This document shows, piece after piece, positions 37,000-46,691 of a stretch of 64,000 nt of DNA (position 1 is the stretch's first letter; each line of letters opens with the position of its first letter). Source of the DNA: Rhabditophanes sp. KR3021 (lineage: Eukaryota > Nematoda > Chromadorea > Rhabditida > Alloionematidae); assembly GCA_963281155.1 (NCBI GenBank), contig CAUJLY010000004.1:2170001-2234000 (forward strand), written 5' to 3'. A model generated the notes under the pieces. That model saw only the letters and a list, made by a program, of their open reading frames with translations, was not told the origin of the DNA and made no database searches. The position numbers and the translations under genes are program-made.

Positions 37000-39032
37000 A
37001 TGTTTCCAGTTATCAATGACGCTTTGGCTTTGACTCCATCCCATATTGAAAACGCTCCACCACACCACAAGAACCTTCTTAAGGCCTTGAAGAAAAACCA
37101 AGACGATGTATTCAAAATCGAAGATGAATTTTACCAAAAGCTAATGGACATCGAAGTTGAATTCAATGCTAAATATGCCAAGGTTTATGAAGACAGACGC
37201 GCTTTAGTCAACGGACTGAGAGAGCCTAGTGCCGATGAACTCAATGAAAAGATTATTGCTGCCGTTGATATTGAACATGAAGCTGTTAGTTTGAACGACT
37301 TATTAACTTATTTATTTATATCATTTAGAAAATGTGCGTTGGACCTGTCGAAACTACCAAAGGAATCAAAGACTTCTGGTTTAACACCCTTCTTCACCAT
37401 CAACACATTGGAGACCAAATTACCGAAAAAGATGGAGAAATCTTAAAAGAACTTAAAGATATCACTTTGGACTATTTCAAGAAATCAGATGAAGACCAAG
37501 GCTTCGTCCTTTCTTTCATCTTCGGAGAGAATAACTTCTTCGAACAAGAAGTCCTCAAGAAAACCTACCAAACCTCTACTCATCCAATGGAAGGGGACTT
37601 GAAGTGGAATTATGCAGGTGATTTGTTTCCTTACCGACTTTATCTAACTTTACTCTAATTTTAGGTAATTTTTAAAGCGATCATGAATAATGAAATCAAA
37701 AAGTTTATTCAAAATGGGCAAAATATTAAAAGTTAACTCCAACATTATTCAATACTATTAATTAACTTCTCATCCATCTTGCTGAGGACAATATGTGAGA
37801 TTCTCTTTACGGTTGTTGGATGTTTCTTGAACATTGGACTGACCAGAGAAGCCAGCGTTTGTCAAGACTTTTTGACGATCCATAATAACTGCATAAGGGA
37901 TTTATTTGAGGACAAGTTGATAATGTGAACAACCACTATCTTTCTTTTCGAGCTATCTATGATTATGGTATCCTTAGCACTCAGAGAAATGAATACAGTG
38001 TAGCGATGTTCAGCAGAACAAATATACTCCTCGAATCTCCTTGCAACATTTCCGGCAACACCACAGTAGAAGATTAATCTCATAAGTTGATTGAAGGTTA
38101 ACTCCTTAATGTTCAGATGAGAAGATAGATCTAACAAGACATAGACACTTTGTTCACCCTTTGCAGTTTCGCGGGACTTTTAATTCTTCAGCTCATTCTT
38201 TGACTTTAGCTACAACTGAACATGCGATAACTTCTTTTCATCCTCACAAGTTATGGCTATTTCACTTCTCAACTCAGAAAAAACTCTTTCCTTCAAATGG
38301 TAGAACAACCTGGGACGTCGTTAAATGTCCTGGGCAGCTTTCACATTTCTGGCTAGGTATTTTAGAATGGGGTTTCACTATTTGGATTAGGAATTAGTTT
38401 CATCATGTAGGTCTCATGATTAATACCGAGTTGTAAGAGGATGCCGTACTTGACTTTTACTTCCTTGTAATTAACTTGGCATTATCATTTGGTCGTCTAA
38501 TATTTCATTTATCAAATTAAGGGAGTAAAAATTTGTAATGAAGAAGCTAATTTAAACGCTAATTAAAAAACGCTCTTCCGACTAACATCTTCTTATAACA
38601 ACATAAAATTGAATTGCCATGGGTGACCTAAATACTTTACGAAAAAGAAAATAGATACATTTCAAATGAAATAATACTTCGATTTAATGATTATCATCTC
38701 CAGGTAACTACATTACCTCCGTTGAATCTACCCACATCGCATGGAAAGCCGGGAAAAATCCAGGACAAGGAGTCAACGCTGCTGCTGGACCAAAGAAGAT
38801 GGTCGAAACTCCCTCATTCTTCGACTACTTCAAAATCAACAACAAAATTGATCACAACTCCGATGAAGACGAAAGAGATTTATTGAATGATTTTGATCTG
38901 GGTCAAATCTTAAGAGACGAAGTCATCCCTCGCGCCATTCTCATCTACACCGGAGAATACGTCGATGAAGACTTTGACTACCAAGATTACGAAGAAGACT
39001 CCGACAACGAAGATGAAGCTGCTGAAGAGTAA
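37000..39032 (+). CDS. nap-1: nucleosome assembly protein 1 family histone chaperone
   Basis: Three exons (37000-37284, 37329-37617, 38704-39032) give 300 residues. The NAP fold is recognisable: the long dimerisation helix (NLLKALKKNQDDVFKIEDEF...KYAKVYEDRRALV), the core strand region KGIKDFWFNTLL and FVLSFIFGENNFFEQEVLKKTY, the segment SFFDYF, the DFDLGQILRDEVIPRAILIYTGE block and a highly acidic C-terminal tail ending EEDSDNEDEAAEE. NAP1 proteins carry H2A-H2B dimers between cytoplasm and nucleus and assist chromatin assembly. The protein is somewhat shorter than typical NAP1 because the loop before the SFFDYF block is reduced. A CTCTTTTCAG acceptor sits 6 nt before the ATG, suggesting trans-splicing. 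Intron 2 is 1,086 nt, far longer than others here, and contains an antisense fossil. Confidence 0.93.
37780..38395 (-). pseudogene. decayed coding remnant, antisense in NAP1 intron 2
   Basis: The minus strand inside NAP1 intron 2 reads like protein in several blocks: SQKCESCPGHLTTSQVVLPF near 38330, ELRSEIAITCEDEKKLSHVQ near 38240, a longer open stretch GEQSVYVLLDLSSHLNIKEL... through 38160-37865, and a further block in another frame (MDRQKVLTNAGFSGQ) to about 37790. Stops and frame changes separate the blocks. I do not recognise the source. The blocks keep hydrophobic/charged patterning unlike the AT-rich intergenic DNA, which supports a once-coding origin. Confidence 0.5.
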
Positions 39033-39142
39033 ACTTATGTGCTCCTATTATTTGTTAATGATATATATCATAATATAATTTGTTGTTTGAATATATGCAT
39101 CGAAATATGATGTAATAAATGCGTTGTTATGATTAAATTTGT

Positions 39143-39737
39143 TTATATCATGAAAAAATAAAGAAAAATGACAAAAGTTAGTAGTATGGATAAAATGTAT
39201 TTTTGAGTTGAGGAAGAATTTAATTCTAATGTCTTGGGGACTTCGTCTATTGTGTCACAGCATCCCATTTGACAACAAGCTTCTTTTTGACTTTTGCAAT
39301 TCCATATAATTTTGACTGGTTTGATTCTGTTTTCATTCAAAATAGATGCCCAGATTTGATCGGCTGAGTGTGAATTGAAAATGGGATTTGATGTATTTGA
39401 GGTCGAGTATTGTTGGATGTCTTTGTACTTAGCTAAGCATGCAATATAACCCTCTTCAGGCTTCTTTGATTGAGTGTCCCAATCGTAATTTGTATTTTCC
39501 AAGTTAAAAGTATAATCAGAATCTATAAAAACATTTGAGCTATTTCCAACAATTGATGGTTCCAATTTTTTGTCTACCAACTCAGCAAATTCAAGCTTGA
39601 ATATCTCAAAAGTAGTTTCGTTTTTCTTTAGCGCACCAAACGAACTTCTGCCCTTTTTCTTGATAAAACTAGTTTTCTTTTCCTAATATAGAATAAGCGA
39701 ATAAAATTAAATAAAAGTAAAGGAATACAATATTCAT
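39143..39737 (-). CDS. CX-module cysteine protein with C-terminal anchor
   Basis: The main exon (39682-39143) encodes 179 residues and a stop. It contains a nematode CX-type module: NYDWDTQSKKPEEGYIAC, then IIWNCKSQKEACCQMGCC with its paired cysteines. A C-terminal hydrophobic helix (YILSILLTFVIFLYFFMI) follows, probably a membrane or GPI-type anchor. The 5' end is unclear. One model uses a 3-codon exon (39737-39729), a 46-nt intron (39728-39683) and the main exon, 182 residues in all, but lacks a signal peptide. Reading straight on from the same ATG gives a good signal peptide (MNIVFLYFYLILFAYSILG), but that frame meets a stop four codons later. Either an upstream exon is missing here, or a frameshift has separated the signal from the body. 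Confidence 0.6.
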
Positions 39738-41782
39738 ACTTTCTAAGTTATGCCAAATAACCTTTGCTTTTGTTATTTATAAGCATGAGACTTGGATGGC
39801 GTCCTTTTAATGACTTATTTCCGCCGCTATTTTTCCTTACCGATTATGGCACCAAACAAAGAAGTGATTACTTTGAAAGTGATTAAATTTAGACTTGCAC
39901 CGGTAGTCTAAACATTTGTCATTCTCCGGATCTTTATTTGTAGCTGTAATTTTGTCAAATATGTGTATGGATAACGTCATGTTTCTTGTCAAGTTTCTTT
40001 TCGTTGTAATAATAATTTTTTTTGAATCTGCATGTAAGTACTTTTACGGTATCTTTTGCATAGATAAAATAAGGCTTTATATTTTGCAAATTAATCGTAA
40101 TTGCTGAAGTTTGATTATGTGCCAAACACAACCATCCAAGTCATAAACCTTTTTTAAATATAGTGAGTATAAATTATCAATGGCTGCATTAATTGAGGGA
40201 TTGGTATGAAATAGGTTATTAATACTTATTTACTCGGTTATATGACAGTGGCCCATTTTAAAACAAAAAGGTTTTTCAATTATTATCGGTTAAAACTCCA
40301 AAAAAACATTCTATAATGTGAAATATGTTTATTTATGGTGATTAAAAGAACAAGTCAAAAAATATCGTTTAAACATTATGTAAGATCTACCATAGAGAGA
40401 ATGATATTGACCTATTGTGTGTAAATATTTCATACTTTGATTATGCCATAATTTTGGATATTACCATTTCATTTTGTGTGATGTTGGTCTGATTTACTTA
40501 AAAAACTAGATTATTAGATAGTTGGTTTAGATTAATAAATAGGTGGAGTATAAATCGAGATATGATTAACCCTTTTAAACACTTATTAAAAGTAGTCAAA
40601 TCATTCACGTATATTTTTATAAAACTAGATAAAGTTGTGGTTTCACCACTAAACGCTTGTTAAAAAAACATCAATTTTTAGTAATAAATTAAACAAAAAA
40701 ATCATTTTATTTAAAAATGTCAAAATCTAATCAATTAGATTCTCTCTACACTATCATCCACCCCAACTGAGGAAAACAAATGTATATTCAACTTATTTGC
40801 AAAAATAATTGAAACAATATCTTATCTAAGTCAATTTGGAGTTGTCTTTGAAACAAATCACTCGGATGCGCCATTTCTTTATTTTGTAGTAGACAAAAAT
40901 GTACGGACCACTTACAAAGGAATTAATTTTGAAACTATGTTATCCTAAAATCAATATCATTAAATTTTATTGTCCAGAAATTTAAAGCTATAAACGTTTA
41001 GGTTCATTAAATAAGAAAATAACGAAACAGAACTTGCCAATACTTGAGAAAATTTATCTTCATTGACTAATTTAAACATTCGTCTTGTAGACAATGTCCC
41101 AAACTGGCCAATATTCAAAGAATTAAAAGCATTTACATGGATTTTCGAAAACAATTGAACAATTAGTTCTTAAACTGTTGAATTTTGATATTACTGGATA
41201 TGGAGAACAATTACCACAAGCTTATCCAATTTTAATTTACTTTAACAATAAAGCTTTTCATTTTATAAAAATTTCATTCATTTGACACCGATTATTATTG
41301 GCATGATGCGTCATTTCCCTAAATTTCAATTTTTTGTTTGTTTTCAAATAGACCTTAAAAACAAAGTTATTCTACAGGAATTTGCGCAATTTTATTAAAT
41401 AATTACTTTTTTCAACAACTTTCTTTATACGGAGTACGGCCGTTTAAAGATTTGTTCGAGTAGCATCAGAAGAATTGAATACTGGGTGTTGATATTTGGT
41501 ATGGCAACTGTCATATGTACTTGTGTTTTAATCCGTCTTTAATTGCTGCAATTAGGTTTTTTGCAATGTTGTTTCCTTAAAATAAGATAAATTAAGTTTT
41601 GAATTTTTTGGATTAAATATTTTAGCCAACCTCCCGGATTTTGCTAAAGCATCCGAGAATACGGATGAACTTTTGTTTTTCATCAACAAATGACAAGCCT
41701 CAAATTTAAATATCTGATATAATAGAATTAAAATAGCGTAATCATTTATTATGTAATACGATTCACTGTATGCATTTAAAAA
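39738..41782. other. intergenic region
   Basis: About 2 kb between the CX gene (minus) and a chemoreceptor (plus). At 39961-40033 on plus there is an orphan signal-peptide-like exon: ATG, hydrophobic run FLVKFLFVVIIIFF, then a GTAAGT donor at 40034. No convincing partner exon is visible downstream before 41.7 kb. The rest is AT-rich with no gene. Confidence 0.4.
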
Positions 41783-42778
41783 ATGACTGACAAATACGTG
41801 AATGATATTTGTTTACTTTTCTGGACCAGTATTTCCATCATCTTGCAATTTCTATTCTTTTTGTTCATATTCATAAATATTGTGCGAAAAAATGAAGCGT
41901 ATTGTACTGGATTTTATACTATTTTCTTAAATAATTTTTGTCTCACTACATTATACTTCATGTTCTCAACAGTGGCGAAAAGATTTGTGAGTTTAGGGAT
42001 TTTCTCTTATCAAATTGCAGACATTAACTGGATGAGTCCAGCTTCAATTTTTATTGAAGCAACAATGGTCATTTACCTGTGTTTAAATTGTGCATTATTG
42101 GCAGTAAATAGATTCTTTGCAATTTATTTCATTGTTACCTATGAAAAAGTGAGTTGGGTGATTTGAAGTCTTACGACTCTTTTTAGTATTTTTCTGTTAA
42201 ACGAGTTATATTCTATTGTGTCTGCCTAATGTTAATATCCTCAACTACTTTATTAGTTCGCTTAAGTTCAGTTGGGAAATATCAATCAATTTGCTGCCTT
42301 AAAGCTCTGGTATATCCTTACAGAATATCGTTAGCTACATATGCTTCTATAAGTTTCATTATCTCATCGATTTTAAACTTCCTAACGGTGATGAAATTGA
42401 AAAAGCTTGGCTCCTCAAATACGTTCCATAAAAATAGAAAATCCGAACAAGTGTTTCTATGCTATTCATTATTGCTAAATTGTTGCATCTTATTATTAAC
42501 TATTATTTATATTAGTAGAATGATTGATTCAATCACTGGTGCAGAGCCATTGATTCTAATTACGGAAAATGTTTGGACTTGGATTTGTTCCATTCTCTCA
42601 TTTTGTGACGTCTATTTCCTATTGATTTTTAAGTAAGTCAAATTAATGAATAAAATAAATTCTTTTTAGTATAAAAGTAAGAAGAGAGTTCCTGAATTTT
42701 TACAGTTGTTGCGCAAACTTTCCCAATATTGTAATGGTCAAACCAATAAGCTCAATAAATAGAAGAAGTCGATATTAA
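41783..42778 (+). CDS. serpentine chemoreceptor-type 7TM protein (Srx-like)
   Basis: Three exons (41783-42148, 42187-42632, 42670-42778) with 38- and 37-nt introns give 306 residues with seven hydrophobic segments. After TM3 the sequence reads CALLAVNRFFAIYF, the LNRF-type motif of nematode Srx/Srsx-like serpentine receptors, followed by TYEKYFSVKR at the second intracellular loop. The C-terminus after TM7 is short and basic (INRRSRY). Such receptors are usually expressed in sensory neurons and detect small molecules; the ligand is unknown. The Srx assignment is by motif memory only and could be a neighbouring subfamily. Confidence 0.75.
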
Positions 42779-43285
42779 ACTATAGCATAATGCTTCGGAA
42801 GACACTTTTATTGAAAGTATATATAGTGCTCCGGAAGATAATATTTTTAATCAATCTTATTTACCTCAGCTCATAAAAAGCTATTTTTAAATTACTATTG
42901 TCCATAGTACCTTCAATTGTACACAGTAAACATATTATCAACTAGAAATAATTATAATTAGATCATGATGAATATGTATCGCGAAAACGTTTCAATCTAA
43001 AAAAGAATGATTACATTACACAATTTGTACCCATAAAAATAACTTCTCTGAATAGCTAATAAACAATGAATTTGCATTAAATAACTCGACTGTACATTTT
43101 AATAGTGTGCGTAAAAATGGACTTAAGGGTTGCGTGGTTTCTATAAAGTCTTAATCTACTCATTTATACTTTTCCGGCAAAAAAGTTGAGAATTAGAAAG
43201 CTTCTTATCTCATATCACTTTGAATATTCAACCATCAAAGTCTTATAACTAACTACCCTGAAAACATCATATTTTATAATTAAAG
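42779..43285. other. intergenic gap
   Basis: A 500-nt AT-rich gap between the chemoreceptor and a receptor fragment. No gene is visible. Confidence 0.45.
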
Positions 43286-43622
43286 ATGCCTATGACAACA
43301 TTTCAATACACCAAAATCGCCTATGCCCTACCCACCTCGATTTTTATGGTTTCATTTGCCATCTTCATTACAGTAAGTATATGAAAAGATGACCATATAA
43401 CTTTAAATGAATATTACCTCTTCTGCTCCTCAAAATTTACGAGGTTTAATCTACCAATTATTAGCTCTACTTTTCTCTAAAAGCACTTTCTACTTTGATT
43501 AAGGAGATTACTGACAACACGCGATTATATGACCACAATCGCATCCATGACTTCTCTGATCGGCTATTGCCTCATATTTGAATCTGCCGCAATTACTTCT
43601 CTCATATGTTTATGGTAATTGA
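43286..43622 (+). pseudogene. fragment of a 7TM chemoreceptor-like gene
   Basis: A start exon (43286-43372) encodes a plausible N-terminus and first helix (TKIAYALPTSIFMVSFAIF) followed by a GTAAGT donor. Downstream, a run resembling the next receptor segment (RGLIYQLLALLFSKSTFYFD, about 43440-43500) ends in a stop. A third hydrophobic piece (TTIASMTSLIGYCLIFESAA) to about 43616 lies in another frame. The blocks follow the order of an N-terminal half of a serpentine receptor but cannot be joined without crossing stops. Its position just after an intact chemoreceptor suggests a dead tandem copy. Confidence 0.5.
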
Positions 43623-45130
43623 TAAGCCATTGAAATACAACGCGTGGGTTTGTCCAAAGAATGTGAGGAAGATGATTCATTTTTTTAATTAGGAAATCTT
43701 TTCTTCAGTGAATATATGAACATATATTCTATAGTATAAGGCATGGTTATTTAACTTTGTTTATCGCGAAAGATATAAATACATGGTAGCATAACCGGCA
43801 TGAAATAATACAAAAATAAGTTATATACATCAAAACCTAATCGAATATGCAACAGTGTTTGGGTGACGATAAATAATTTCTTTAAATGATTTAAAAATAA
43901 CAACTTTCACTTGTGTATGATAAGGCATAAATTCTTCAATTTCACTTTTTAATTTACGACAATTATGTATGTTCATATTTATATTCAATGAAATTCTTTT
44001 CTTAGAGATATGTTCTTCAACAGTTAAGCTACCTTTTAACTCTTTCGTAAATTATTTCTTGGTTTCATTAACAAGTCGTTTAATAGTTTAAGAATTGAGT
44101 TAACACTTATTTTAAGTGATAATAATAATATAGACTAGGTTACAATGGCCACGAATATTACTTCTACACAGCTGCAGACTTTGTAGAGAAGTCAGAAGGA
44201 TCTTTAAAAAAAGATTACTAATTAATAGTGCCAATTGCATGCATTGCGGGACTTGTGATATCAATTGTGTTACTCCAGTAACTCAGGGTGTTACGTATAT
44301 ATAATCGGGTCTAATTTTTGAATAAAGGTTTATTTTTTTGATATTTAGCATAAACCTTTAGAAGTACCAATTAATAATAAATTAAATATCATAGATCCTT
44401 AAATCACAAGCTGTCAATATAGCTAAATCTTTTGTAATATTATTTAGACGGCAATTAAATCTAATATCAATTTTTTGCAGTTTAAGTAAGTTCAACGATA
44501 TACCAGGAATTCATTGACGATTTTTCAAGGATTTACACTGTAAAATTAAATGGTTTATTTGATTTGAATTCAGGGACGATATGAAAGGAGCAATAACTTG
44601 CAAGTATTCGTCATCTTGATGAAGTTTGCAGCAAAATATTGAATCCGCGACAAAATGATTTAGAATTTGTATCTTTTAAATATTGGTTACTTTTGAGTCT
44701 TCTAATTCCCCAACCTGAACACATTTTCGCGTATTTTCCGAAGAACAATCATTTAACGCACCAGTCGTTTGTGATAGGCGAGATTTAAAACTATCTTTAT
44801 AGTCTGCTTCATATGAACGTCAAAAGGAAACATATTGAGCAAACAACTATATAACAATGGACTAACAAATTTAACATCACCTCCTAAAGAGTCTTAATAT
44901 TATCTCTAAAGAATTAATCAAACATTTGAAAAATCCTTGCAGAGAATTCTTTTAGGACAATCCTTGGAAAGAGGTTTCCTCGCACAATAGAGAAATTTAA
45001 GCTATGTCATCCTTTTTTGAGTACTAGTTTTCATTTTGCTGACGTGTCACTTGTTATTTTCGAGGATTACACAGCAATATAACATCTATATTTTTTATAA
45101 AATCTGATCTTTCTCTAATTTTAGAACAGG
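43623..45130. other. intergenic region with a possible dead exon
   Basis: About 1.5 kb. At 44139-44281 on plus, after an ACTAG acceptor-like site, a coding-like run reads GYNGHEYYFYTAADFVEKSE, then a stop, then a helix-like LIVPIACIAGLVISIVLLQ. It looks like the C-terminal exon of a membrane protein broken by one stop. No neighbouring exons are visible. The remainder is AT-rich with no gene. Confidence 0.4.
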
Positions 45131-45889
45131 ATGACATTTACTCATGATATTCAAAAGCAATTGCGCCCTATGATTGCTTTCATTGAGCAAGAAGCAAGTG
45201 AGAAAGCGGAAGAAATTGAGGCCAAGGCTGAAGAAGAATTTTCAATTGAAAAAGTAAGTCAAAACACCATTCGTTTACAGTTGTTATTATTTTTGTGATT
45301 TAAGGGCCGATTAGTTCAGGAACAGCGCACCAAATTGCTAGCGTACTATGAAAAGAAACACAAGCAATTAGTTTTACAAAAGAAAATACAATCATCAAAC
45401 ATGCTGAACGAAGGACGTTTGTTTTGTTTGAAGGCTCGGGATGAACATTTGATGAACGTTCTTGAAGAAGCAAGATCCAAATTAACTGACATTTCCCAAA
45501 GCAATGAATGGGAGTTAATTCTTGAGGGCCTTATTATGGAGGGCCTATTTCAAATGCTCGAAAAGGAACTTATCTTGAAGTGTCGCAAATGTGATCTAGA
45601 TCTAATAAAAAAGATTTTGCCCACAGCCTTAGCAGGATTGAAAAAAGAATGGGGATGTGATTGCAATGTCATCATTGATGAAAAGGATTATTTGTCCGCT
45701 GACGGAATTGAACTATCTGCTAGAGGGGGTAAAATAAAAGTAATTTCGACTTTAGAGTCGCGTCTTGATCTCATCGCTAAACAGGTACGGAGCAATATTT
45801 TCTAATTACTTGACTTATTCATTTAGATTACCCCTCAACTCAGAACTGCTCTATTTGGCCAAAATCCCAACAGAAGTCATTTTGACTAA
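45131..45889 (+). CDS. vha-8: V-type proton ATPase subunit E
   Basis: Three exons (45131-45253, 45305-45784, 45827-45889) give 221 residues, the family length. Landmarks are the N-terminal helix [33 protein letters not shown], the central coiled coil, [24 protein letters not shown], and the C-terminal block [32 protein letters not shown]. Subunit E pairs with subunit G as a peripheral stalk linking the catalytic V1 head to the membrane V0 sector; the pump acidifies lysosomes, endosomes and excretory cells. Exon 3 encodes only 20 residues. The next gene on the same strand starts 202 nt downstream, so the two could share a transcript, but this is not shown. Confidence 0.96.
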
Positions 45890-46091
45890 TTGCTGATGAA
45901 TTACGGAAAGACATGACGACTATACCCATCCTTTTTTGTAATAAAACATTCCAGTTTCTTGACATTACCTAAAAAATAATTTAATCATGTGCATTCATCA
46001 CCCTTACAATCAACTAGTTTGTGATTTTTAATATAAATAAAATAAATTTACTACACCACGTTCTTAAACAACCTTTTAAACACATCTTGAG

Positions 46092-46642
46092 ATGAACCAC
46101 TTTGAATATTCATTTTTTATGTGTTTGTACTTTTTATTCGTTTGTTGAGGTAAATATAGTATAAGTATGTTTATTGTTTGCTTTTTCAGACATATAAATT
46201 TGCACTGATGATTGAATTCAATTCAACGGCCAAATTCTATCATGCTGATGATTTTTGTCATGCTTCATTTGATGATTGTAAGTAAATAATTCCTCACTTA
46301 TTTTTATAACGACTAATTGCAGGCCGGAAGAACTGTGCAGAATATCAATGTTTACCTGTAGACAGATGCAATTCAGTTAACGGTCAATTCTTCGTTTGTT
46401 CATTTTTAGATCCAAAATTACTAATGTACATTATTCTCATTAGTTTTTTGATCGTACTCCTTTGCTGCTCTTCCTTCGTTGCCTGTTATATTTGCCGATA
46501 CGCCAGGCGATCATTTAGACAAGCCACTTACACTGATGGAAATGTTATTTTAAATAATGTATCTCACATACCGACCTTACCACACCAAAATTACAACCAA
46601 CAACACAAAAATATTACACCACCACATCAAGGAATGTATTAA
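46092..46642 (+). CDS. small type I membrane protein with Cys-rich ectodomain, unknown
   Basis: Three exons (46092-46139, 46190-46277, 46323-46642) give 151 residues. Exon 1 ends at a GTTTGT donor; using the later GTAAAT donor instead would put a stop in frame. The protein has a signal peptide, a short ectodomain with six cysteines (FCHASFDDCRKNCAEYQCLP...RCNS...FVCSF), one helix (LLMYIILISFLIVLLCCSSFVACYI), a stop-transfer CRYARR and an Asn/His/Gln-rich cytoplasmic tail. It resembles small nematode Cys-rich single-pass proteins in layout, but no named domain is recognised. It follows the V-ATPase E gene on the same strand. Confidence 0.65.
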
Positions 46643-46691
46643 CATCTTTATTTCGATGAATAATAAAAGGTTTATAAAACAATTTGAATGT

